From Rotaria macrura (Eukaryota; Rotifera; Eurotatoria; Philodinida; Philodinidae): DNA of 64,000 bases. The notes beneath the pieces are model-generated. The model saw only the letters and a list, made by a program, of their open reading frames with translations, searched no databases and was not told the origin of the DNA. Positions 25,604 to 36,743 of the stretch are shown in pieces. The position numbers and the translations under genes are program-made. Numbering within the stretch: position 1 is the first letter of the stretch; the number at the start of each line of letters is the position of its first letter. The stretch is from NCBI GenBank assembly GCA_900239685.1, contig OENT01000456.1, positions 1 through 64,000 on the forward strand. The letters are read 5' to 3'.

Positions 25604-27617
25604 GTAGGTTCACAATCCCTGGTGATCATTCTATGTACTTTGTTCTCAATTAATTTTTATTTGCTCAAGGCATTTTAATTTAATGAGACAAATATAAAAT
25701 AGCAAGCCCTTTAGAAAACACGTATATAATGATAAACATAGTTGAAGATTTGATCGTGTAAAAAGATTCTAAATTTATGTCACGTAACACATAACAAAGT
25801 GGAATAGAATATGGTATATAGGATTTTCTTTCTTTTTTGTTCACTATAGTTCACACAATGTCTCCCAATTAATATTGAAAACCTGATATGACATATCAGC
25901 ATTCTACTTAATTAGATAACATACATGCTGAGCAATTATCCGATCAGTTGTTAAGATTAGTTGTTAACACTAGAGAGAATGTCAAACTGAAAATAAAAGT
26001 TGCACAAGAAGGAAAACAGAAAAGAAGTGCTTCAAGCTTTTGATGCATGCAGACAGAATATTCAACTACATTGAACACATTTTGTGCCCCAAAGTATTTT
26101 TATTTCGAATCTCTCAAGATGATCATTAATAAGAGAGTAGGAGATATTCAAGCGTGAATTACAATACGTACAAAATATTCCTTCTCATTACACAAACTAG
26201 CAATTATGTATGGAAGGTTTGCTTTATTCATCAAGAGTACATGCAATTATGTGTCAAGAAAGAATCATTATTATTTTAACACGGACAAGAGAAAAGAATG
26301 TAGGCAGAGCACTTAAAATTTATGAATACTATACTATAATTTTGTTCAATATTCTTAGAAGATCGTTACACCGTTGCATTAATTCTTTTTTCCTCTCCAT
26401 GATTGTTAAAGATTTATTATTAACATTCACTCTTCTTTTTCTGTATTCATGCTAACTGACATTCTTTTCATTCTTCTATGAATCCAACTAATGCACATTA
26501 GAGTCAAATATATCATCAAAATTCATCGATTTCATTTTTTCTTCTTTTACGATTGAATCAATTATATCTCTGGTGTGTTTCTGTGTTCATGTGTGTTTGT
26601 ATACGAATATTCTTATGCTAATCATACTATAAGGAACATATGCCAACAAGTACCATACGATATATATAGAGAGAGTATTGGCATCCGTTTCATGATTACA
26701 ACAACATCGTCAATAAATATGAATTAGATTATTAGGAAAAGTCTGATTGAGAAACGAACAGAACCAATGAAAATCGGAGATGTTTCCACTTGTTCGAAAA
26801 GATCTATTCTATCTAATAAAAACAGGAACGATCTATATTTTCTTTCACGCTAGAGTAGAAAATCTAGATCTATGTTACTCATTACCTTGTTTCTCTTCAT
26901 CATAAAAGCGAAGACGAGGCAAAATAGATTTGCCTCGAGGGAGTTAAAAAAACCTGTAGAGGATAATGTTTATGAGTCTCTCAATCTTTTCGGATGATTA
27001 TTACATTCGGTTATAGTCACTCATTTCATCAATGCCGTCATTCTCTTGTTTATTAAATAGCTCAAATCTTGCTCTTCGACCAAAGTTTTCTTTTTTTTTC
27101 TTCATCTTCTTTGACTCAATTTTTCCCATATTTTATACACAAGCCATGTCGATCTTCATATGTGAATAGAAAAGATGGTGAAGAAGAAGAAAACAGTGAA
27201 CACTTCATGAGGATGCCGACAAAAGAAAGTAATCGCATATGATAGTTGCTTGCTTACTGGGAATGGCATAGTGTTGATGCAAATTGATTTTGAGCATGAC
27301 GCTCGAGCACAACACAAGAGAAAGTTCCAACGAGAAAAAAAATATGGAGAGGAACGACTCAACTATAAGTGGAGAGACCAATGCAAAAAAAAGTACTCTA
27401 ATCAATGCGTATATCTAAAACTCCCTTTTTTATATTGAAGATGCAATATTACAAAGCAACTGTAAGAAAGAAATATACTTCACGGTGAATAAGAAGAGAA
27501 AAATAAGAGCGAAGGAAAAACTAGAAGAAAAGAAATACTAGTTAACAATAGACGAGTATTGGTAACGACTAGTCATTAAATGTCTGAATAAAATCTCGGA
27601 GGTGGCAATGTTCATCA
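25604..27617. other. Unassigned sequence between two orphan exons
   Basis: No convincing exon. Purine-rich and pyrimidine-rich tracts create open frames on both strands near 27150-27440, taken as low complexity. Confidence 0.45.
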
Positions 27618-27730
27618 ATGGTTCTCATCAATATTGTATTCGTATTCATTTTTAACACATTGATATCTCAATGTCCAGTTTATTGTCAAGAAGCGTCGAT
27701 AGATCAGAACAAAAACAATACTATCGAAAA
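27618..27730 (+). CDS. Second orphan signal-peptide exon
   Basis: ATG at 27618, 113 nt to a GTGGGT donor at 27731, phase 2. It encodes a strongly hydrophobic leader (VLINIVFVFIFNTLIS), a short Cys-containing segment and an Asn-rich hydrophilic tail. Like the exon at 25434 it ends in phase 2, so the two could be alternative first exons of one unseen gene. No acceptor exon was identified. Confidence 0.3.
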
Positions 27731-29367
27731 GTGGGTGTTTGGTTTATTTTCTTTTGTTTTTGATTTTCTCGTTGAAGTTAATTTAATTTTCCTATTCATT
27801 CATTGAAATAGTAATGACTAGCAATAGAAAATAAACTGAAAATAAAAGTATTCGTAGAGAAAATTTGATTGATTCTAAGTATGTAATACAATTATACGTA
27901 AAAATCAGTTTATTTATAGAATATTGTCGAATAAAAAACTCTATACTTGCGAATATTGATTTTTGAAAAGCTGAGACTTTGTAGGAAATTCGTCCTCCAT
28001 AATGAAAAGAGTAACTAGATCTACTAAAGTATATAAAAACAAACAATCACGCCTTAGGAGTTTACATCCCGATGTTTTTTAGGCTTCAAAATATTTGTTT
28101 TATACTAATGCAGATAGATACTAGTATGGCACACACTCGTAGCTTGAGATGGTACAAGGCCAAATGAAACTGTGTATGAATAGACTTATATGGAGCTATT
28201 AATGGTTTGTTGGTGGGGGATTTCATCGTACAACTCAGAAAACGATTATACAGATTGTTGATACTAGCTATCTACAGGAGAAACTCTGATTGAATATTAA
28301 TAGAGTGGAGGAAAAGACTAAAAATAGGAGAATCGTGCACAGATTTATTGCTCATTCAGTCTTCATGAACAGTAGGATTGACAAGTATTAGACGAAAAAG
28401 CAGCACGGAATCAACTTCCTGTTGATCGACTTGATTAAAACGACGGAAATATATTATTCTCAAGCTTTGTTGGATTTTTTTACATGCATGTAGTTTCTTC
28501 TTTTCGTACTTGGCTATATATTTAATAACAATGGCACCAGATGCTACTCGATCTAATGAAACTTGTTTTCATCAAGAATGTATAAGTGCATGAAGTAGTT
28601 CGTGTGGATTATTCCTTGAACTCAAGTTGCATAGGGAAATGCAATATGTAAAAAAATTTGATTTAATAAAGAGAAATGCTTTATTTAGTATAGATAGTAG
28701 AACATTACATGTTAAATTACGAGTTTATTGGTCATTCAATTATGTTTGATTCTGTGTGTTAGAACAAACGTGGATTAAATAGATATTCTATGATTAGTTT
28801 TTTTTTTCGTTTGAAGTATAATACAAACCAGAGCTTCTTCGTCAGTTGCTCCTTCTCATTTTATCTCTCGTTTGCTGTTTTTCATTTCATCACTTGGCAG
28901 TTGTTGGTACCCATCATTATTCCTGTCTCCGGTTTTTTGCGTTTATGTTGTATCTCTGTATCGAGAATATACATACGAATATCACAATTGGTGAATGTCA
29001 GTCAATAAGTCACACAAGTTTGGATTCTCATGAGATAGACACTCGTTCACATCGAGTAACGATCTAAAACATTTCGAATGCTAGATTAAATTTCATAACG
29101 ATCCATCAGCTAAACTATTTATTTATCTTTCATTTCTTCGAAATGTCATCATCGTCGGCAGCAGTATATCGTCAACATTGAGTATCGTCTATTTATAAGA
29201 TAAGACGAATATTGCTGTTGTTTCATCGTCATATGATAAAGGTTTTTTGGCAGTTATTTACTCTTCTTATACTCATCAATCGATGTTATATATTCTTATC
29301 AGAAAAAGTTTCAACAGCAAACTGGTATTAGACATAATCGAGTGTGTTTATTAAAGAAAAGAAAAAG
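27731..29367. other. Unassigned sequence upstream of the ligand-gated channel gene
   Basis: AT-rich, no gene recognised. Probably contains the promoter of the channel gene starting at 29368. Confidence 0.45.
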
Positions 29368-32300
29368 ATGAAACTGTACTATGGCCTACATATTTTAATA
29401 ATCATCTTAACACTTATTTCTAGCGCAAATTTCTTACGCAGTGATGGATCGATAAATACAGTTGAAGATTTTCTTGACACATTAATCAATTCTAGTCATT
29501 ATGATAGACGTATTCGACCATTTTTCGATCAACATAGTAAGCTATTGAATGAAGAACAATTCAATGTTTCTCATTACTGCTTTTCGATTTTCTTTTTATT
29601 GTAGAGGCATGTAATGTGACGATGACTATTCATATTAACACAATCTCAGCTATCAATGAAGTTAATATGGTAAGACAGAAGCAATAATATACATGTCATC
29701 TGATTCTTCGGTTGTTCTTTTCTCTAGGATTATAATACAGATTTAATATTTCGTCAATCATGGTATGATCCACGACTGAATTATTCTGGAACAGAATGGG
29801 CTAAAAAATCACCTGAAATTACTTTACATTATTCATTGATTGATCGTATTTGGGTGCCTGATTCCTTTTTTCGTAATGCAAAAGAAGGTAAACGTAGTGA
29901 TATAACAGTACCAAACCGATTAATTCGTGTTCATCGTGACGGAAAAGTACTTTATAGTCAAAGGTTTGTTTAAGAAAAATAAAACTAGCGAAATAGGAAA
30001 TTCTAATCTCGCGTAATTCTTCTTCCTAGATTATTACTCAAACTTGATTGTCAAATGAAACTACAAAAATTTCCACTTGATAATCAAACATGTGTGGTTA
30101 ATATTGGCAGTTGTATGTTCTATTCGTTTGATTTTATTAATATTCTTTTTGACGTCTCAATCATCATTGTTAATGTTAAAAATATTTTCTAGATGCGTTT
30201 TCCACAAATGACTTAGCATTTTATTGGGATGAAAACCAAAACGTTAGTGCTATTCGAGTTAATGAAGATCTTGAAATGCCTGATTTTGTCTTGAGTAATT
30301 TCGACTCGAGATATTGTAATCGAACAACAGCAACAGGTTAGATATTCTTTTACTTTTTTATCTTAATTTAACTATTTGAAAAACAAACTTTCTTCATTTG
30401 TGTTACTTTTAAATTATGTGGTGAATATATGAAAATTTTCTTTTGTAATAAGTTTTTGTTCGACTCGCTCGTAGGCAAATTTGCATGTATCGAAGTGCAT
30501 CTCGCATTACAACGCAACATCAATTTATATTTACAACAACTTTATTTACCATCGACATTAATTGTTGCTTTATCATTCATTGCATTCTGGATCGATTATA
30601 AATCCCATCCTGCACGAACACTATTGAGTTTACTCAGCATTGTTACTGTAACAACAAAGGCTGAAGGTACATAGGAAAAACATTCTATATTTTTACTTAA
30701 CTTCGATTAGAAACCTTGATAACGCACATACACACACACACACACACACACCCATGCGCATCTTCTGCTTGCTCTGTATTTTTTTTATTCACCATACTAG
30801 CATCTCTGCACTTGAACATGTGTAAAAATCAATTTTTTGTTTTTGTGAATGATCTATTTTATTGAATTATGTACGATGTATATCAGTAGTAAAGTACACA
30901 AATGAAGAAGGTTTTTTGTTTAATTATTTAATTCGTTAACATAATTAGACGATTAATTTTCTAGGCAGTTTTACATGCCTTCTTGTTGTTCTTCATTTAA
31001 AACGTTTATTTGGTTATTATCTTGGTGAGTTCAGCCGTCTTTTTTTTTTTGATATGAGGATTCATTTGAGAACGTTAAATTTCTATAGTTCAAGTTTATA
31101 TTCCATCAATGCTTATTGTTATTCTTTCTTTTGTTTCGTTCTGGATCGACCATAAGTCGGTAAGGTCAAAAACGAGACTAGCATTCTCTTATATTTCACA
31201 TGCATATATTCAGGTTCCAGCTAGAATTTCAGTCGGTCTTTTAACTGTTCTCACAGTTACTACTCAAAGCTCAGGTAAACACAACTATGTATTCCAAAAA
31301 CCAATAGTAACAACAAGACATGATTTAAATGAACATATACACCTTTTCACACCATGCTCACTGCTTCTTCTCTTCATTTCACCAAATGCTTATTCGCTTG
31401 TAGTTATAGCCTTAGCCAAAAAGAGAAGATCAACTTCTTTTAGAAGCCTCTTTTCGGCTATGGATTTCGTTTGTTGCTTCAAATTTTTACCTTCATCCAT
31501 GTAAACGATTGATATAGTGTACAATATTTTTTATCCCTTATTTAGGTATCCGATCGCAATTACCTCGTGTATCATACATAAAAGCCATCGATGTCTGGAT
31601 GTCGGCATGTCTGGTTTTTGTCTTCGCTGGTTTACTTGAATATGCACTTGTTAATGTTATTGCTCGGAAAGGAGAATTAAGACAACAAGTTCGATTTTCC
31701 AGAGAAGTATGTGCCTTATATTATACAGTTTGTTGTTCATTTGTTGTTGCAATCTGTGATTGATATTCTATTTCGAACATATTCTTATAGAAAAAAAAAT
31801 CGGACAAAACAGCAAAAGTAACTTTAATTCAAAATCTACAGGATGGCTCATCTTTTGTTACAGAGAGAGTAAATTAATTTCTTTTACGTAATAGAGCTCT
31901 TCCCTTTAAGCTTTTTCTTCTTATATTTTCACACGTTCACACATTCACACACACACACATATATATATATATATACACATATATGTTTATTTATTATCAC
32001 AATATATTTTTCATTCCTCTAATTTAATTATATAATTGTATTAGTTTAATATAGTTTTATTTGTTTTCCATTCGAATACTTTTTGTTTTATTTTTATTTG
32101 TATTAATTTAAAGGTCATTGGTAATCGTCTTGCTCAAGTACACTTCTATAAGAAAGATGATGCACGTCATGCTAATGCTGAAACAAATGAAAAAGCAGCT
32201 CGAAAAGCTACTACTACTACTAACACCATCGAGAAAAATTTAGCTAGTGGAAATCCCATTGTTTCACATGTTCAGAATCCACCAATATCTAATATTATTG

Positions 32301-32611
32301 CACCTGCACCAACACCACAGGTTGTCTTATCACCAGCCTCACCAATACCAAAAACAGCTAAACCTATTCGTGACACTGCACAATTAGTGAGTTGAAACAT
32401 GGAAACTATATTAGTACTATATCATTATTTTGCTTTCTCTACAAACTATAGGTCGATCTTGTTTCAGCTGTTCTTTTTCCTGTTGCCTTCATTGTATTTA
32501 ATATTATCTATTGGTAAGACGAAGATTAATTGAAAAAATTCTAGAAAATATGTTGAAATTATCTTTAGGATGGTTTACCTCAATATGCAAGTTGAATATG
32601 TTTTGAAATAA
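29368..32611 (+). CDS. Anionic Cys-loop ligand-gated channel (glycine/GluCl-like) with alternative pore cassettes
   Basis: Exons: 29368..29536, 29605..29669, 29728..29963, 30030..30112, 30193..30336, then cassette A (30475..30666) or B (30965..31024 + 31089..31159 + 31214..31274), then 31546..31706, 31791..31868, 32114..32386, 32452..32513, 32569..32611. With one cassette the product is 501 residues. It has a signal peptide; ligand-binding motifs including WVPDSFF; a Cys-loop C164-x13-C178; a second Cys pair (YCN...FAC or FTC), typical of glycine and glutamate-gated chloride receptors; M1; M2 preceded by PAR, the anion-selectivity motif; M3 ([11 protein letters not shown]); a Lys/Thr-rich M3-M4 loop; and M4 near the C-terminus. 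Expected role: inhibitory neurotransmitter receptor in the plasma membrane, as a pentamer. The ligand cannot be assigned. An AATAAA overlaps the stop. Confidence 0.9.
30475..30666 (+). CDS. Pore cassette A (pre-M1, M1, M2) in a single exon
   Basis: 192 nt, phase 1 at both ends. It encodes the end of loop C (GKFAC), pre-M1, M1 ([18 protein letters not shown]) and M2 after HPAR. Counting Arg as 0', the pore has Leu at 2', Leu at 6' and Val at 9', followed by TVTTKAEG. It is about 54% identical (35 of 65 residues) to cassette B downstream. The PAR motif predicts anion selectivity; the changed 2' and 9' residues predict altered gating and blocker sensitivity. Confidence 0.85.
30725..30751. repeat. 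(CA)n microsatellite between the two cassettes
   Basis: CA-dinucleotide run in the interval separating cassettes A and B. A second CA/TA run lies at about 31940-31986, in the intron after the exon ending at 31868. Confidence 0.9.
30965..31274 (+). CDS. Pore cassette B (pre-M1, M1, M2) split over three exons
   Basis: Exons 30965..31024, 31089..31159 and 31214..31274 sum to 192 nt, exactly the length of cassette A, with the same phase 1 at both outer ends. They encode GSFTC, then [20 protein letters not shown] (M1) and [21 protein letters not shown] split at 0' (M2). Pore residues are Ser 2', Leu 6', Leu 9', closer to vertebrate glycine receptors than cassette A. The introns are 64 and 54 bp. 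Inclusion of both cassettes would keep the frame but duplicate M1-M2, so one at a time is expected. Confidence 0.85.
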
Positions 32612-35600
32612 AATTAACAACGCACAAATAGCAATTTAATCTATCGCAATGAAAACACAAAACAATTGATTGACGAGTGATTTAAATTTTCTTATTTGTC
32701 TATATTAATCGGAAAAAATCTATTACATAATGTTGTGTCGTTCTCCCTTTTTTTTTCTTTTGTCTTTTTTTTATAAAGATTATCATGAAACAGTATCTCT
32801 TATCTCGTTGATTCTGTACATTATATATCCAATGAACATTTCGGTAGGCAATATTGCTAATCCTCATGGGTAGCGTTTTTATTTTCTTACTGGAAAATTT
32901 TCGTATGAAAGACGATAATTGATGTGAGGAGTCGATATCATCTAGAAGATATCTGTCTTTTGAGAATATCTAAATGGAATCTGTTTCTAGATGTACAACT
33001 GAAGTGGAGATAAATCATTCGAAATGGACCTAAAGTAGTATTCAAAGATGATTTGAGTTTAACTTGCTTCGCTCATGTATCTACGGAAAAGTCCGATAAT
33101 CGAAATCTAATGTAAAATTTTGCCCTTATATTCATATCATGATTATTGAAATACGTTTAATGTATCAATAGAACCTTTATAGAACACAACCAATCGTGAC
33201 GTCATATACTATTCTAATTATAGATCAATGATGTGTAATATATTTTCTTACAATATGTAGAATATGTCATATTATTTCAACAAGTTGTATACATTAATGT
33301 AATAGTTCTTTAGGTTGAACATAACATCTCGAGCATAATAAAAGAATCGAAAAGTAAACTATATTGTATGATGAGAGTTTTCTTAAAAACATCTCTTTCA
33401 TACCAATAATTACGTATGATAGATTTAAAAAAACTACATATATTTATATTGTAAGATGAATAAACATAGTGAAAAGGAATTTTCTATGCTAAGGATAAGA
33501 TTTTTGATTGGTGCGGGAAAATTTCTTTTCTTTTCTCATCATTAATCATTTCTTGCTGCTACATTTATTCGTCAGTGTATTATTGCCGTGAAAGATTCTC
33601 ACATGACAATCTAGACGGTTGACATCGGAACTGTTTGTTAGCCATCTATGATTATTTATGACTTGTAAGCAGTTCTTTTCACAACACGCACATGATAATA
33701 ATCGCGTCTAACGTACAACGTCATCCCCCAAGTAAATGAACTCGTCAATAAGCTGACGTTGACATTCAGTTTGTGCTTGTATATAAGAATATCTTGAATG
33801 AAATTCTCATGAGATAATGTAACATCAGGTTTGATGACAATCAAAAGCAGCAAATTTTTTTTCTTTCAGATATCCTTAACAACAAAATAATTCTTTATGT
33901 ATCCATAACTTCTCAATAAATACATCATTCCTCGTTCGCCTCTTGTCAAATACGAGCATGACGACTTTCTATTGGGAAACATTGTTACTCAGTGAGATCT
34001 TTAAAACATCGAACATCCAAGTTACATAGAATCTTGTTAATGAAAAACAAAAAGAAAACATCAGTATATGATCTATGATTTTAAAGGAAAGTTGAAGAAC
34101 TAGACATGATAAGATTAACTAATTAGTTTGAGGTAAGACGTCTCAGTGTAACTTGTTTAGAAAGTCCTTGTCTATGACCATCAATAGATCATTGTATAAT
34201 GATTCTAATTCAACGGGTAAAGAAATAGCAAAGTTTATTCAGAGGGTGTGAATATGGGCGTTTAGGTACAAAATGTAAGTAGATAGGTACCCACCAGCAG
34301 TGCCTGTGTTTTACTAACCAAGGCATACATATAAATCTACACTCTAGATATGTGGGATCGTGACAAGAGCTTGAAAGATTGATTTGACACATGTCTAATT
34401 CACATACAACAACATGCTCAGGCTTCTTCAAATTACGCGAAATACGAAATACGAAATTTGGTTTTTGATTTTCGAAAAAGATAGCTCGAAAACCAAGATC
34501 AGATGACTAAATTTTTTCTACGATGAAGTCTGTTTAATAGAGAAGAATGACATTTGCTCGATATTGAAATCTAGATTTCGACAGCATTTGAACAACATCG
34601 ATTCTGCCACAATTCTTCCATATGATTCGAAGCGATATTTTCAAGAAAATAACTTGTGTGAATGGGAAAAGTATATTGAACTTATGAATGGATTTAAATT
34701 CTATTTTTTTTCAACATCAATATGGATACTCAATAAAATTGCGTAGAAGGTTTTTTTCCTCGATACCAATCAACGTGAATTTCTACAAGAGGGATGAAAA
34801 ATATTTTTTCATTCTATCGAAGAATGAAAGATCATGTCTTTCAAATATTAGAAGACAATATCGTTTTAGATTTCAAAATTTGAAAAACTTCCATTTTGGT
34901 AAATAGAATGGTTGATACTGCAATATGTACCCAACTGCTGTTTAGCCTTTTTATAGGTTCTTTTCTGTTAATGGATCAAGATTTATCATTTAGATCCACT
35001 AAGTATCATGGATAATTCTTCTGTTCCAATGACTTTACACTTAAAATATCAAATCTTGTTGTTTGCTGTATTTTGCCAAAATACAAATCCGTGTAAAACA
35101 AATGTAGAAACCTCGGATTCAAATTCGAGTGTTATGTGTACTTCAAAAAGTGAAGCTGATGGCAGATTGATTTCGATCAAACTGTCTAAAAGAATCGATC
35201 AACAGTGTCTGTATACAACAGTTTCTCATAGTTTTTCGAAAGTGCAATATTGAGGAAGTCTTAAATGTACCATATTTACCTCTATGATATACCATCATTT
35301 AGAGCCCTTAGCAAATTCTATCTACTCCAAAAACAAAAATGTTCGTTCTATGCGAAATAAATATATCATACAGATAAAGTGTCAGTAAACGTAAGTTTTT
35401 CATAGTTTTTGGGTACTGAGGTAATGAGAAAATTTCAAAAGCACCATATCTACCCCTACAATTTAGCATCATTTTGCAGTCCATGAAATTTTCTATCAAA
35501 TGGTGTATTAAAGTTGAGTTTTCATTTTGACTATGACAAAAATTTTGTTGTGCGAAAATTGGAATAGGTCAATATTTCCATGGAAAACAATGATATTTCT

Positions 35601-36131
35601 TGTTTGCTGTAACTCAGTAAATCCTTGAAGAATTACTCTCATCTTCGAACTTGACCAAGATATTGATGAGATAATGCTTTGTAGAAAATTTCATGGCAAT
35701 CGGATTAGCCTTTCAGGATTTATCATATAAATGGCCAGACGGCCCGACGCACTGACAGATTCTATAGTGTACTCATTTTTTGAGTGCACAAAAGAACACT
35801 GGTTCTTGAGTTTTCAATAACGTTCGATAAACATGACATCGACACATACGACTCTTGACACTGTAAATGTCGATGACGTCGTGAACATGGTTCTCGGAAA
35901 ACACGGTCAATTGCAATCTTAAAATTCTCTTGACTGAAGACAGACCATCAAACAAATACTGTCTTAAATGAAGCATTGGTCATGGAATTCGATATCGTTT
36001 AAACATGAATGAACTCTGATTTGAGCATCGTTGACTATTTTTTCTTGTAGTATGTGTACTCAGACGCGATACTAATGAGATCAGATATATATATATATTA
36101 TTCTCGCCGTACTAAGTTGAACATATTATGA
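32612..36131. other. Long intergenic region between the two channel genes, left part
   Basis: No gene recognised. It contains a diverged tandem repeat (35221-35323 and 35395-35497). Short open frames near 34210-34906 show no domain. Confidence 0.5.
35221..35497. repeat. Diverged tandem repeat, two units about 174 bp apart
   Basis: Units at 35221-35323 and 35395-35497 align along their length by eye (both start GTTTYTCATAGTTTTT, share ACCATATYTACC and CATCATTT, and end TTCTATC). Roughly 70% of bases agree. No coding sense is apparent. Confidence 0.55.
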
Positions 36132-36371
36132 AGTATACGGTAGGGATGTGTGGTTTTGCACTGAACGGTGTAATACTGACAGTGAATACGGTGAAACTGA
36201 GGTCAGCGTAGCAGCACTGACATCGATCCTAATTTCTGTTGACTACAACCTGCATGCAGAATATTATACTTTTAGACGTAAATTAAGGTCAGTGAGGGTC
36301 AGTGTTAGTGCATCAGTGCCTCGGTGACACTGCTAATCAGTATACCGACACCGCACATCCCTAAGTATACG
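36132..36371. mobile_element. hAT-like MITE with 8-bp target duplication
   Basis: AGTATACG occurs directly before (36132-36139) and after (36364-36371) a 224 bp segment. The segment starts with TAGGGATGTG (after one extra G) and ends with CACATCCCTA, which are inverted repeats of each other. An 8 bp target duplication and a TAGGGATG-type end are hallmarks of hAT transposons. The inside has no coding capacity, so this is a non-autonomous miniature element. Confidence 0.82.
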
Positions 36372-36607
36372 TGCGTCTTTCATGGTACTTAGTTACTCCC
36401 ATTTCTGTGTTGTAGAAGTACAAAACTGATTAAATAGAGATATTTCTGTTCACAGTAGAATATAGCTGACTATTCATCTTAATGAGTAAATCATCTAGGT
36501 GAAAGTTACAAAACTTAAGTATAGTAGTATTCATTTCTCATCGTTAATATCCAATGACCTAAATACAAAGAAATTATTTACAAGTAGGCCATCGCTCACT
36601 TTTTATT

Positions 36608-36743
36608 AGGCCAATCCAAGGGGGAAAAAGCAGACTTCTGTACTTCTTGGTACTTCTCGGTACTTCTCGGTACTTCTCGGTACTTCTCGGTACTTCTGTA
36701 CTTCTGAAGTATAGAAGTCTGCTTTTTCCCCCTTAGGCCAATC
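36608..36743. mobile_element. Miniature inverted-repeat element carrying a 10-bp minisatellite
   Basis: A 9 bp direct repeat AGGCCAATC (36608-36616 and 36735-36743) flanks a 117 bp element. Its ends are inverted repeats of AAGGGGGAAAAAGCAGACTT and continue inward for a few more bases. Between the ends lie five copies of a 10 bp unit, TACTTCTCGG with one variant, from 36641 to 36690. The 9 bp duplication would suit a Mutator-like element; hAT would give 8. Confidence 0.8.

Noticed and set aside
31275..31504. Extension of the open frame past cassette B's last exon
   Set aside because: The GTAAAC donor at 31275 and the phase-1 M3 exon at 31546 give a canonical M2-M3 sequence; the read-through has no family similarity.
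34210..34431. Cys/His-containing 73-residue minus-strand open frame
   Set aside because: No regular zinc-binding spacing and no extension on either side.
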